From Thiosocius sp963759055 (GTDB lineage: Bacteria; Pseudomonadota; Gammaproteobacteria; Chromatiales; Chromatiaceae), in contig CAVWYD010000003.1 of NCBI GenBank assembly GCA_963759055.1, forward strand, positions 1 to 64,000: 64,000 nt of DNA, in the 5' to 3' direction. Below, in pieces: positions 1 through 8,617 of the stretch. The translations under genes and the position numbers were made by a program. The notes beneath the pieces are model-generated. The model was not told the DNA's origin and made no database searches. It saw only the letters and a program-made list of their open reading frames with translations. Within the stretch, counting starts at the first letter, position 1, and each line of letters begins with the position of its first letter.

Positions 1-70
1 CACGGCGCTCGGCAATCTCCTCGTGCTTGCGTGCGACGATCTTCTTCAGGATATCGGGGGTATCGTTCAT
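1..70 (-). CDS. trpC: indole-3-glycerol phosphate synthase, N-terminal fragment
   Basis: Only the first 23 codons lie in the window; the gene runs off the left edge. The start reads MNDTPDILKKIVARKHEEIA, the usual opening of TrpC, which closes the indole ring from carboxyphenylamino-deoxyribulose phosphate in tryptophan synthesis. It follows trpG and trpD on the same strand in the common order trpG-trpD-trpC. The identification rests on this N-terminus plus context, and both agree. Confidence 0.85.
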   Translation of the reverse strand, partial: MNDTPDILKKIVARKHEEIAERR

Positions 71-93
71 CTAGTTGGATCTGCCGGTGAAAA

Positions 94-250
94 AGGAACG
101 CAAAGGACGCAAAGGATTCGCAGAGAACGCAGAGTTTTCATCGACTGCTTCATGGTCAGCCCCCTGCTACCGTCAATCCGGTCAAGCATGACTGTTTGGC
201 GCCACAATTTTCTTGGCGCACTTTGCGCTACTTTGCGCCCTCTGCGTTCC
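94..250. repeat. imperfect inverted repeat of CGCAAAGG/CGCAGAG units between trpD and trpC
   Basis: The left arm (94-135) is built from units such as GGAACGCAAAGGACGCAAAG followed by CGCAGAGAACGCAGAG. The right arm (217-250) carries the reverse complement type (CTTTGCGC, CTCTGCGTTCC). About 80 bp without a gene lie between. The same unit type flanks a broken GxxExxY gene near 14 kb, so this may be an emptied copy of that element. It sits inside the trp operon in the 190-bp gap between trpD and trpC. Confidence 0.7.
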
Positions 251-256
251 AATTGT

Positions 257-1279
257 TCATTCGAAACTCTGGGTAAGAACCACCAAACGATCGAGCCGGT
301 TGCGCGCCTCGCCGCTGGCGATGGCCTCATCGGCCCTGCGGACACCATCCTTCAATGATTCGGCCAGGCCAGCGACATAGATGGCTGCTCCGGCATTCAG
401 CACCACGATATCGCGCGCCGGCCCCGCCGTGTCGTCGAGGACGCCGACAATGGTCTTCACGCTGTCTTCCGGACCCTCTGCGCGGATGCTGTCCAGCGCG
501 CTGCGCCTGATGCCGAAGTCCTCCGGCCGGATGGAAAATCGGCGCACCGAACCGTCCTTGAGTTCCGCCACCTCGGTCTTTGCCCCGATACTGATTTCGT
601 CCAGCCCATCATCCGAATGCACGACCATGACATGCCGACTGCCGAGTTTCCGCAGGACCTCGGCCAAGGGCTCCAGAAGCTCTTCGCTGAAAACCCCGAG
701 CAGCAGGTTGGGCACGCCGGCCGGATTGGTCAGCGGCCCCAGCACGTTGAATATGGTGCGCACGCCCATCTCGCGGCGCGGCCCAATCGCGTGTTTCATC
801 GCACTGTGATGCCCCGGTGCGAACATGAAACCGACCCCGACGTCGCGCACACACTGCCCGATCTGCTCGGGCGAGAGGTCGAGTCGCAGCCCCGCGGTCT
901 CCAGCGCATCGGCGCTGCCCGATTTGCTCGAAACCGAGCGATTGCCGTGCTTGGCAACATGACAGCCTGCTGCCGCTGCGACGAACATGCTGGCGGTAGA
1001 GACGTTGAAGGTACCGGATGCATCACCACCGGTTCCGACGATATCGACCGTATGCTCCAGACCACCGATGTCCACTCCCGAGGCCAGCTCGCGCATAACG
1101 CCGGCGGCGGCCGCAATCTCGGTCACGGTCTCACCCTTCATGCGCAGCCCGACCAGAAAACCGCCGATCTGTGCCGCTGTCGCACCGCCGGTCATGATGG
1201 CGCGCATAACGGCGGTCATCTCATCTGCTTCCAGATTACGACGCTCGATAACGCGCGCAATGGCCTGCTTCATGTCCAT
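257..1279 (-). CDS. trpD: anthranilate phosphoribosyltransferase
   Basis: This cytosolic enzyme transfers a phosphoribosyl group from PRPP to anthranilate, the second step of tryptophan synthesis. The product is 340 residues, the normal length. It has the PRPP-binding loop GTGGDASGTFNVST near residue 80 and the KHGNRSVSSKSGSADALE segment that holds anthranilate and metal. The ATG at 1279 is chosen over an in-frame TTG six bases upstream because homologues begin close to MDMKQAIARVIE. It lies between trpG (about 105 bp upstream) and trpC. Confidence 0.95.
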   Translation of the reverse strand: MDMKQAIARVIERRNLEADEMTAVMRAIMTGGATAAQIGGFLVGLRMKGETVTEIAAAAGVMRELASGVDIGGLEHTVDIVGTGGDASGTFNVSTASMFVAAAAGCHVAKHGNRSVSSKSGSADALETAGLRLDLSPEQIGQCVRDVGVGFMFAPGHHSAMKHAIGPRREMGVRTIFNVLGPLTNPAGVPNLLLGVFSEELLEPLAEVLRKLGSRHVMVVHSDDGLDEISIGAKTEVAELKDGSVRRFSIRPEDFGIRRSALDSIRAEGPEDSVKTIVGVLDDTAGPARDIVVLNAGAAIYVAGLAESLKDGVRRADEAIASGEARNRLDRLVVLTQSFE

Positions 1280-1298
1280 GGTCAAAGCACCCTAATCA

Positions 1299-1386
1299 GT
1301 GTTGAGTGTTGAATTGTGAGTTTGTGTTTTGGATATCTGGTTGAACGAAAGTCGCACGTCAACACATAACTCAAAACCCACAACCC
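1299..1386. repeat. inverted TTGAGTG-type repeat between trpG and trpD
   Basis: The left arm (about 1299-1331) is a run of GTGTTGAGTGTTGAATTGTG type. The right arm (about 1359-1386) is CAACACATAACTCAAAACCC, roughly its reverse complement. Units repeat with a 7-8 bp rhythm. Any transcript from trpG into trpD would carry this as an imperfect hairpin; there is no T-tract, so it does not look like a terminator. Confidence 0.55.
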
Positions 1387-1968
1387 CTATTTCCTTCCGT
1401 CGAGAAAGTTCTTCAGCATCTGGTGCCCGTGCTCGGTCAGGATAGACTCCGGATGGAACTGGACACCCTGCACGTCCAGCTCGCGATGGCGAACCCCCAT
1501 GATTTCATCTTCCACCCTATCCTGCTCGGTCCAGGCGGTGACTTTGAGGCAGTCCGGCAGGCTGTCTCGCTCGATCACCAGGGAATGGTAACGTGTCGCC
1601 TCGAACGGATTCGGAAGGTCCGCAAACACGCCGACCGAGCGATGATGGATGGGTGAGGTCTTACCGTGCATCACCGCACGCGCATGCACCACCCTGCCCC
1701 CAAAGGCCTGACCGATGGACTGGTGCCCCAGGCAAACCCCGAGGATCGGGATCCTGCCCGCGAAAGCCTTGATCGCCTCAACCGATATGCCCGCCTGCGC
1801 CGGCGTACACGGCCCGGGCGAGATCACCAATTGTTGCGGTTGCAGTGCGGCAATGCCGGCCACGTCGATCTCATCGTTGCGAACGACCTTTACCTCCGCA
1901 CCCAACTCGCCGAAATACTGCACAATGTTGAACGTGAAGGAGTCGTAGTTATCGATCATCAGCAGCAT
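1387..1968 (-). CDS. trpG: anthranilate synthase component II (glutamine amidotransferase)
   Basis: TrpG releases ammonia from glutamine and passes it to TrpE for anthranilate synthesis; some bacteria share it with PabB for p-aminobenzoate. At 193 residues it is full length for a class I amidotransferase. It starts MLLMIDNYDSFTFNIVQYFG, has the nucleophile elbow GVCLGHQSIGQAFGG (catalytic Cys near residue 79), and the His-Glu pair in VQFHPES near the C-terminus. It heads trpG-trpD-trpC, while trpE lies 9 kb away, the split arrangement also seen in pseudomonads. Confidence 0.96.
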   Translation of the reverse strand: MLLMIDNYDSFTFNIVQYFGELGAEVKVVRNDEIDVAGIAALQPQQLVISPGPCTPAQAGISVEAIKAFAGRIPILGVCLGHQSIGQAFGGRVVHARAVMHGKTSPIHHRSVGVFADLPNPFEATRYHSLVIERDSLPDCLKVTAWTEQDRVEDEIMGVRHRELDVQGVQFHPESILTEHGHQMLKNFLDGRK

Positions 1969-2336
1969 ATAGTGCCTATCCCATTGTTCTGTATAGCTAC
2001 CGTTCCAGATGATCGAGTGCGTTACCCGCTATTTCGATTGACAACCCCCACGCCGATGGTCTGGAACCCAATGCACGAAGGCGTATATTGTCCCTCATAA
2101 CGGAATCGCTATAAACCACCGCCAATCACACCGGCTGTCACGGGACTTGCCATCGTCGATCGGTTGAAACCGCAGCGCAAAGCAGTCCAGGATGCTTCAG
2201 GCCGATACCTCTGCATTTCTGCTGCCGGGCGGAATGTCAGCTCCCCATGCACGCCTGCCCCGGGTGCGCCTTTCCGGCCGCCAGACGCTGCAACCGGCCG
2301 GCGACCTGAGCCCGGCGGGGGGCTGCGGTGCGGGTT
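1969..2336. other. intergenic region between the mrp-like operon end and trpG
   Basis: These 368 bases hold no credible gene. The half next to trpG must carry the trpGDC promoter (minus strand), but no match to a -35/-10 pair is convincing enough to place. The half next to the antiporter operon is very GC-rich and shows no clear intrinsic terminator. Confidence 0.4.
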
Positions 2337-4025
2337 TCAGATGTAGTACAGCGCCAGCGACAGGCCCAGCATCACGGCCACCCAGATCACCATGCTGCCG
2401 GTCGGCCACGAACGGGCCAATATGCCGTGTGGGCCATGGTGGCGGTAAAGCTTGTCGATCACCCGGCCGATCCCGGCCATGGCCTTTTGTTCGTGTTCCT
2501 GTCGCGCAACGCTGGTGCGTAGCGTGAACTCCTTGCCGATCTCCCTGAAGAACTTGCGGTAGAACCAGTCGAAGTCGAGGCTGATGGTCAGCGTACGGCG
2601 CATCTGCTTGAGCATGAAGAAAAACGCAAAGCCGGCGAACAACAGTACCTGGAATTGGGTCACCAGATGATCGACGGTATACGGCTGGTAATCGACCGGA
2701 TAGGGCAGGATGGCATACAGCGGTTGTGGGTAGACACCGATCGCCAGGCACAGGAACGAGAACAACCACATCGCCAGGCGCAGGTTGTTCGGTGGCTCGG
2801 GCGGTCGCAACCCCGAATCCCTCTGGAAGAACACAAACCAGGGAAACTTGATGCCCGCATGCAGGAACACCCCGGCGGACGCGGCGAGCAGCAGCAGCCA
2901 CACCAGCAGCATGCCCTCGTTGGCGGCGGCCTGGGTCTCGAGCGACTTGGTCACGAAGCCGGAGGTGAACGGGAATGCCGAGATCGACAGCGCGCCGATG
3001 ATCCCGTGGGTCGCAGTAATCGGCATGCTCTGGAACAGTCCGCCGAGGTCGGTGCACTTGCGTTTGCCGGTCATCAGCAGCACGCTGCCTGCCGACATCA
3101 ACAGCAGGGCCTTGTAGATGATGTGCGCGAACGCATGTGCGGCGGCGCCGTTCAGCGCCATCGAGGTGCCGATGCCGATCGCGGCGACCATGAAGCCGAC
3201 CTGGTTGACAATCGAGTAGGCGAGGATGCGCCGCATGTCGTTCTCGAGCAGCGCATAGATGATGCCGTAGAACACCATATACAGGCCGACCGGCACCAGG
3301 ATGTCGGCGCCGGGGAAACCGACCAGCAGCGCGAATACCGCGGTCTTGGTGGTGAATGCCGACAGAAAGACCGTACCACTCGGGCTGGCCTCGGGGTAGG
3401 CGTCGGGGATCCAGGCCGACAGTGGCGGGGCGCCGGCATTGACCAGGAAGCCGATCAGGATCAGCCATTGGCCGAGGCTGTCGGTCTGCATCGCGGTGAA
3501 CGCGAGCGAACCCGTGTCGACGACGTGCGCGACGATGCCGATCATCAGGACCACGCCACCGAACAGGTGCACCAGCAGGTAACGCATGCCGGCCTTATAG
3601 GCGCTCTGCGTGCCGGCCGACCAGATCACGACTGTCGAGCCAAGTGCCATGAGCTCCCAGAACACGAACACCGTCAACAGGTCACCGGCGAAGGTCACAC
3701 CGATCGCCGAGCCGGCGTAGACGAACGCCGCGGTCAGTTCGGTGGTGGTCGCCTGGCGATGCGCATACAGCCCCCCGGCGAAGGCCATGATCGCGAACAC
3801 CGTGGCGAACAGCCGGCCCTCGGCCGACGAGCGCACCGGTTCGAGGGTGTAGTCGAGAAAGGCCAGCTGCAGCGAAGCGTCCGCCGGCAGGCCCCACACC
3901 GCGGCCAGCGTGAGCGCCGGCAGGCCGAGCAGTACCAGCAGCCGCTGGCGTTCGCCGAGCAGCGGGATCAGCACGGCGCCGAGGACCATGATCAGTCCGG
4001 GCGGAAACGCAAACTCACTCGTCAT
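2337..4025 (-). CDS. Mrp/Nuo-type antiporter subunit D homologue (third copy, D3)
   Basis: A polytopic inner-membrane protein of 562 residues in the NuoL/M/N-MrpD family, which conducts protons or couples cation exchange. The core has FWELMALGS (conserved Glu of TM5) and the TM8-TM12 segments HAFAHIIYKALLLMSAG and FPFTSGFVTKSL. The TM7 motif is changed: where the sister subunits keep Lys and His (for example KLAMFPLHLWLP) this one reads NAGAPPLSAWIP, losing both. About 100 extra residues follow, with a basic stretch and a final TM helix. It is the last gene of the operon, overlapping the 99-residue gene upstream by 11 bp. Confidence 0.88.
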   Translation of the reverse strand: MTSEFAFPPGLIMVLGAVLIPLLGERQRLLVLLGLPALTLAAVWGLPADASLQLAFLDYTLEPVRSSAEGRLFATVFAIMAFAGGLYAHRQATTTELTAAFVYAGSAIGVTFAGDLLTVFVFWELMALGSTVVIWSAGTQSAYKAGMRYLLVHLFGGVVLMIGIVAHVVDTGSLAFTAMQTDSLGQWLILIGFLVNAGAPPLSAWIPDAYPEASPSGTVFLSAFTTKTAVFALLVGFPGADILVPVGLYMVFYGIIYALLENDMRRILAYSIVNQVGFMVAAIGIGTSMALNGAAAHAFAHIIYKALLLMSAGSVLLMTGKRKCTDLGGLFQSMPITATHGIIGALSISAFPFTSGFVTKSLETQAAANEGMLLVWLLLLAASAGVFLHAGIKFPWFVFFQRDSGLRPPEPPNNLRLAMWLFSFLCLAIGVYPQPLYAILPYPVDYQPYTVDHLVTQFQVLLFAGFAFFFMLKQMRRTLTISLDFDWFYRKFFREIGKEFTLRTSVARQEHEQKAMAGIGRVIDKLYRHHGPHGILARSWPTGSMVIWVAVMLGLSLALYYI

Positions 4026-4314
4026 AGTAAGTGTCCTTGCGTTTTAGGAAGATGCCCAGAATCTTCGCGCCCGCAACCATGCCGGCACAGGTCAAGAAGC
4101 CATACCAGGCGAAGAAGCCAAAACTCGCATCCAGTGTGAAACCTGCCAGCTCGAAGTGCGGGTGATGGTGGACGAACAATTCCGGCAGCAGCGCGAGGAC
4201 CAAGATGGTGACCTGTATTGCCCAGAGCTTGGGCAGATTCTTGCTGCGATATAACCAGTTTTTGCGTTCGTCCTGCCCGGTTTGGGTATTGGAATCGTTT
4301 GCTGGCGTGTTCAT
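4015..4314 (-). CDS. small membrane protein inside the antiporter operon
   Basis: A 99-residue protein with two predicted TM helices (about residues 31-46 and 62-84), a polar N-terminus and a charged C-terminus ending KRKDTYYDE. The ATG overlaps the stop of the D2 gene and its end overlaps the start of D3, so it is translationally coupled on both sides and is very likely a real accessory subunit. No family was recognised. The longer upstream reading frame is a shadow of the D2 gene and was discarded. Confidence 0.75.
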   Translation of the reverse strand: MNTPANDSNTQTGQDERKNWLYRSKNLPKLWAIQVTILVLALLPELFVHHHPHFELAGFTLDASFGFFAWYGFLTCAGMVAGAKILGIFLKRKDTYYDE

Positions 4315-5777
4315 CAGCCCCCCACCATCTGCTGCACGAGCGACAGCGGGATGTCCGGAAAAAAGAAGATCAGTAGCGTGAACAGCGCGGTTATGCTGAG
4401 CGCCAACACGATCGGCAACGGTGCCTCGCCATGTTCGGCAAGCCCGTGGCCATTGTCCTCTGGTTTGAAAAAGGCCGCGTACACGATCGGCATGAAATAG
4501 GCCGCGTTCAGCAGGGTGGAGATGATGAGCGCTGCGACGGCAATCACCTGCTCCGTCTGCAGCGCGCCGCTCAACAGATACCATTTGGATATGAAGCCGG
4601 CGAACGGCGGTGCGCCGATCATGGAAACGGCGCCTATTGCGAACGCACCCATGGTCCAAGGCATGCGCCGGCCGATGCCATTGAGTTCACTGATCTTCGA
4701 CTTGTGCGCTGTGACCAGTACCGCGCCGGCGCAGAAGAACAGGGTGATCTTGCCAAACGCATGCATCGCGATATGCAGACCACCGCCGATCGCGCCACTG
4801 GCGATACCGAGCAGCGCACCCATGGTGATGTACGACAACTGGCTAACGGTGGAGTACGCGAGACGGGCCTTGAAGTTGTCCTGGCGCAACGCAATCGTCG
4901 AGGCGAGCACGATGGTGACCGCGGCCAGTGCGACCAGCCACTCGGCCATCACCAGTTGTTCGATGCGGTCGAGACCGAAGATATACACACTGACCTTGAG
5001 CACGGTGAACACACCCGCCTTGACCACGGCCACTGCATGCAGCAGGGCGGACACCGGCGTCGGTGCGACCATCGCCGCCGGCAGCCAGCGGTGGAACGGC
5101 ATCAGCGCGGCCTTGCCGGTCCCGAACACGTACAGCAACAGCAGGATACCGAGTATGCCGCCGCTGACCTCGTCGCCGAACACACCACCCGGCGTGAAGT
5201 CGAGCGTGCCGGTCAGGCTCCAGGTCCAGACCATGGCCAACAGCAGGAAGCCGATCGAGGTGCCCATCAGCAAGCCGAGGTAGACTCGGCCGGCGCGTTT
5301 CGCCTTGTCCGTACCGGCATGCGTGACCAGCGGATAGGTGGCGACCGACAGCACCTCGTAGAACACGAACAGGGTCAGCATATTGCCGGCCAGTGCGATG
5401 CACATCGTGGCCGCAATCGAGACCGCGAACGCCGTGTAGAAGCGGGTCTGGTTCTGTTCGTGGTGCGCGCGCATGTAACCTACTGCATACACCGTGGTGA
5501 TCGGCCACAGCAGGCTGGCGACCAGCGCGAACAACATGCCGAGCGGTTCGGGCGTCAACGCCAGTGACAGACCCGCCACGGGCGTCCCGATAACCAGCGT
5601 CGGCGGTGCATTCCAGTCGATCGTCGCAGCCAGGGCGGCAACCAGCAGGAACAGGATCAGACCGGCGCCGACGCTGACCCCTTCGCGCAGGTTGGGATTG
5701 GCGCGCGCGGCAACGACGCCGAAAGCCGCGAGAATCGGCACCAGCGGGATCCAGGTCAGCAACTGCTCCGGGCTCAT
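4314..5777 (-). CDS. Mrp/Nuo-type antiporter subunit D homologue (second copy, D2)
   Basis: A 487-residue polytopic membrane protein of the MrpD/NuoM family with about 14 TM helices. The TM5 Glu is in FVFYEVLSVATYPL, the TM7 Lys in GTGKAALMPFHRWLP, and a further Lys lies in HAFGKITLFFCAG, so the proton-path residues are present. The ATG at 5777 follows from the 4-bp overlap with the preceding gene and the typical start MSPEQLLTWIPLVPIL; a 40-residue upstream extension is a shadow. It may stand in for the NuoL-like part of MrpA, which has no separate gene here. Confidence 0.9.
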   Translation of the reverse strand: MSPEQLLTWIPLVPILAAFGVVAARANPNLREGVSVGAGLILFLLVAALAATIDWNAPPTLVIGTPVAGLSLALTPEPLGMLFALVASLLWPITTVYAVGYMRAHHEQNQTRFYTAFAVSIAATMCIALAGNMLTLFVFYEVLSVATYPLVTHAGTDKAKRAGRVYLGLLMGTSIGFLLLAMVWTWSLTGTLDFTPGGVFGDEVSGGILGILLLLYVFGTGKAALMPFHRWLPAAMVAPTPVSALLHAVAVVKAGVFTVLKVSVYIFGLDRIEQLVMAEWLVALAAVTIVLASTIALRQDNFKARLAYSTVSQLSYITMGALLGIASGAIGGGLHIAMHAFGKITLFFCAGAVLVTAHKSKISELNGIGRRMPWTMGAFAIGAVSMIGAPPFAGFISKWYLLSGALQTEQVIAVAALIISTLLNAAYFMPIVYAAFFKPEDNGHGLAEHGEAPLPIVLALSITALFTLLIFFFPDIPLSLVQQMVGG

Positions 5778-7258
5778 GGCCGGATCCCCATCAGCTCGGT
5801 CGCGGCCTGCGTTGCCAGGCCCACGGTGACCTCGGTATGAACGCCGAAATAGATGTTGGCGCCGACCAGCAGCCAGATCGGCAGCAGCATCGACCACGGC
5901 GCCTCGGGGACCGCCGCAGCCCCTTCCGGCACGGGTTCAAAATAGGCCGCCTCGACCAGTTTCCAGACATACACCAGGGCGAGCAGAGAACCGATCAGGA
6001 TCAGTACGGCGACCGGCCAGAGGCCCTGCTCCAGCGTGGCCAGCACCAGATACCATTTCGTGATGAATCCCGCAGTGGGTGGCACGCCAATCAGGCTGAG
6101 GCCACCGAGCACGATCGCCGCCATGGTCCAGGGCATGCGTCGCCCTAGACCGGCGAAATCCCGCAAACAGACACCGCCAATGCGGTATGCAACCGCGCCG
6201 AGCGCGAGAAACAGCAGGCCCTTCATCAGTGCATGATTGAACACATGCAGGGTCGCCGCGGTGATCCCGGTGGTCGAGGCCAGGCTGATGCCCAGCACCA
6301 TGTAACCGATCTGCGCGACGCTGGAATAGGCCAGCATGCGTTTGATGTCCTCTTGGAACACAGCCACCAGCGACGCGGTCAAAATACCTGCCAGGCCGAG
6401 GATCATCAGGATGTCGTCCAACGGCATTTCCTGCAGCGCGAACTCAAAACCAAATACCCCGAGCAGAAAACGCAGCAGCGCATAGACGGCGACCTTGGTC
6501 GCGGTCGCGGCTAAAAACGCCGTCACCGCCGACGGGGCATAGGCGTATGCGTTCGGCAGCCACAGGTGCAGTGGAAACATCGCCAGTTTCAGCCCGATGC
6601 CCACAGTCAGGAATGCGAAGCCCGCCCGCACCGTCCGCGTATCCGACACCTCCGGCAGCCGCGCCGCCAGGTCCTGCATGTTCAGCGTGCCGGTCATCAT
6701 GTAAAGGAAACCGATGCCGATCAGGATGAAGGTGGCGCCAATGGTGCCCATCACCAGGTACTCAAAGGCAGCGGTCAGAGCGCGTCGGTCCCGCCCCATG
6801 CTGATCAACGCATACGATGCCAGCGAAGAGATCTCGAGGAAAACGAAGACGTTAAAGGCATCCCCTGTCGCAACGATGCCTGCGAGACCGGCGAAGGCCA
6901 GCATGAAGGCGCCGTAAAAGCGCGCGATCAGCGACTCGGGGACCTCGTGAACCACGCTCTCCTTGGCCGCCACCAGCACCAGGGCGGGGATGGCGGTCAC
7001 GACGAGCAGCACAAAGGAGCCCAGGGTGTCGATGCGGTACTCGATCCCCCAGGGCGGCGCCCAGCCACCGAGCTGGTAACTGATGGTGCCGGTATCGTTA
7101 ACCTGGATCGCCAGCGCGATGGCCGCGGCGAAACTCAGCCAGGTTGCCACCAGCGCCACACCCCAGGCCGCGCGCGGCCGCTCAGCCAATACGCAAAGGG
7201 GACCGGCCATCAGCGGGACGATGACTACCAGAACCGGCAGGTGATCCCAGAGGCTCAT
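5774..7258 (-). CDS. mrpD: Mrp/Mbh-type antiporter subunit D (first copy, D1)
   Basis: At 494 residues and about 14 TM helices this is the most canonical of the three D-like subunits. It has the TM5 Glu (FVFLEISSLASYAL), the TM7 motif GLKLAMFPLHLWLP with Lys and His, the TM8 Lys (ATATKVAVYALL) and the TM12 Lys in HALMKGLLFLALG. It directly follows mrpC with a 1-base overlap of stop and start, the same C-D order as in Mrp and archaeal Mbh operons. Role: ion-translocating subunit of the complex. Confidence 0.93.
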   Translation of the reverse strand: MSLWDHLPVLVVIVPLMAGPLCVLAERPRAAWGVALVATWLSFAAAIALAIQVNDTGTISYQLGGWAPPWGIEYRIDTLGSFVLLVVTAIPALVLVAAKESVVHEVPESLIARFYGAFMLAFAGLAGIVATGDAFNVFVFLEISSLASYALISMGRDRRALTAAFEYLVMGTIGATFILIGIGFLYMMTGTLNMQDLAARLPEVSDTRTVRAGFAFLTVGIGLKLAMFPLHLWLPNAYAYAPSAVTAFLAATATKVAVYALLRFLLGVFGFEFALQEMPLDDILMILGLAGILTASLVAVFQEDIKRMLAYSSVAQIGYMVLGISLASTTGITAATLHVFNHALMKGLLFLALGAVAYRIGGVCLRDFAGLGRRMPWTMAAIVLGGLSLIGVPPTAGFITKWYLVLATLEQGLWPVAVLILIGSLLALVYVWKLVEAAYFEPVPEGAAAVPEAPWSMLLPIWLLVGANIYFGVHTEVTVGLATQAATELMGIRP

Positions 7259-7662
7259 CAGTCCCCATCCCCGTCGTCGCCAGCAGGGGCATCCAGCAGG
7301 GCCTTGTCATCCGCCAGATCCTTGGCATGGATCTCGTCCTCTTCCACCGAGCCGTAGGCCTCGTGGATACGCACCACCAGCGCCAGCCCGACCGCCGTGG
7401 TGGCCACACCGACCACGATCGCGGTCAGAATCAGCACATGCGGCAGCGGACTGGAATAGGCGGTCACGCCCTCCACGACGATCGGCGCCTGGCCACCCGA
7501 GAGATTCCCCATGGTGATGTAGAGGATGAAAACGGAGGCCTGGAACAGCCCCAGCCCGACGAGTTTCTTGACCAGATTGCCCTGGGCGATGACCACGTAG
7601 AATCCGGCCATCATCAGAAACACCACGACGAGGTAATTGAAGATTCCTGGCACGAAGTTCAT
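7258..7662 (-). CDS. mrpC: Mrp-type antiporter subunit C (NuoK-like)
   Basis: A 134-residue protein with three TM helices, matching MrpC/NuoK. The pattern GLGLFQASVFILYITMG and the third helix LPHVLILTAIVVGVATTAVGLAL, with its typical ALxLTAIVIG-like core, are diagnostic. The ATG at 7662 overlaps the stop of the fused subunit upstream; a longer frame is an artefact. An acidic tail (EEDEIHAKDLADDKALLDAP) extends into the cytoplasm. Confidence 0.9.
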   Translation of the reverse strand: MNFVPGIFNYLVVVFLMMAGFYVVIAQGNLVKKLVGLGLFQASVFILYITMGNLSGGQAPIVVEGVTAYSSPLPHVLILTAIVVGVATTAVGLALVVRIHEAYGSVEEDEIHAKDLADDKALLDAPAGDDGDGD

Positions 7663-8591
7663 CGGCGGCGTCCCCGACCAGAGAACGCATAGAAGATCAA
7701 CAGCACCACCGAGAACACCGCGATGCCGACACCCAGCTCCACCAGCAAAACGCCCAGGTGCTGGCCGTGGACCGGATCGTCGGCCAGCGCCGAGTAGTCC
7801 AGGAAGGGCCGACCGGCCAGCAGTGAGTAGACGCCGACGCCACCGTAGATCAGCACACCGACAGCGGCCAGGCGGTGCAGCCAACCCGGCGGCACCACAG
7901 CGCGGGCGCTGCCCTCACCGAACACCAGGTCGTACAACACAAAGCCTGTGGCAAAGATCACACCGGCCTGGAAGCCGCCACCGGCGCCAAAGTCGCCGTG
8001 AAACTGCACATACAGTCCATACAGCAGGATCAGCGGTATCAATACCTTGACCACCGAACGCAGCACCACCTGGTCGCCTATCGCGCTAACCCCCGGGCGC
8101 ATGCGCGGATCGTCCTGGATACCGAGCAGCAGCAGCACCGCCAAACCGGCGGTGAAGATCACCACGGTCTCGCCGAATGTGTCATAGCCCCGGTAGCTCG
8201 CCAGGACGGCGGTGACCAGATTCGGCACGCCCACCTCTGCCTGACCCTGTTCGATGTAGCGCGGGGTTACGTGCTGATGCACCGGTGCAGACGGGTCGCC
8301 AAGCCCGGGAGCATCCAGAACAGCGTAGACAAGCGCAGCACCCGTGATACTGACCACAAGCAGGCTGATCAAAGGATTACGCCTGGGCAGCGCCTCCCAG
8401 CGTTTCGTGAGGTGCAGGCTGGAAAGCATCAGCACGGTGGTGACGCCGGCGCCTACCGCTGCCTCGGTGAACGCGACATCTACCGCATCCAGGTCCATGA
8501 ACAGGGCGGCGGTCAGCAGGCTGTAGACGCCAAACAGCATCACCACCGCAAACAAATCGGTGAGGAGGATCGCCGCCACCGCAATCATCAC
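7659..8591 (-). CDS. fused DUF4040 (MbhD/E-like) plus MnhB-domain antiporter subunit
   Basis: A 310-residue membrane protein joining three units that are separate in archaeal Mbh. Residues 1-65 match MbhD/DUF4040 (ALFMDLDAVDVAFTEAAVGAG). Residues 75-165 match MbhE (VTAVLASYRGYDTFGETVVIFTA). Residues 185-305 match MrpB/MbhF (LYVQFHGDFGAGGGFQAGVI). The first two units correspond to the C-terminal part of MrpA. The start is uncertain: GTG at 8591 or ATG at 8588 has weak upstream signals, and homology could extend some 10 residues further into the 26-bp gap after mrpG. Confidence 0.85.
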   Translation of the reverse strand: MMIAVAAILLTDLFAVVMLFGVYSLLTAALFMDLDAVDVAFTEAAVGAGVTTVLMLSSLHLTKRWEALPRRNPLISLLVVSITGAALVYAVLDAPGLGDPSAPVHQHVTPRYIEQGQAEVGVPNLVTAVLASYRGYDTFGETVVIFTAGLAVLLLLGIQDDPRMRPGVSAIGDQVVLRSVVKVLIPLILLYGLYVQFHGDFGAGGGFQAGVIFATGFVLYDLVFGEGSARAVVPPGWLHRLAAVGVLIYGGVGVYSLLAGRPFLDYSALADDPVHGQHLGVLLVELGVGIAVFSVVLLIFYAFSGRGRRR

Positions 8592-8617
8592 CAGAAAACC
8601 CAGCAGGGTGATGTCGA

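Noticed and set aside
2197..3468. 423-codon minus-strand open frame overlapping the D3 antiporter gene
   Set aside because: It is in another frame of a clear membrane protein gene, is Arg/Gly/Pro-rich without domains, and arises from high GC codon bias.
2655..4139. 494-codon plus-strand open frame
   Set aside because: It is antisense to the D3 antiporter gene and rich in Arg, Gln, His and Asp, as expected for the reverse complement of a hydrophobic protein gene.
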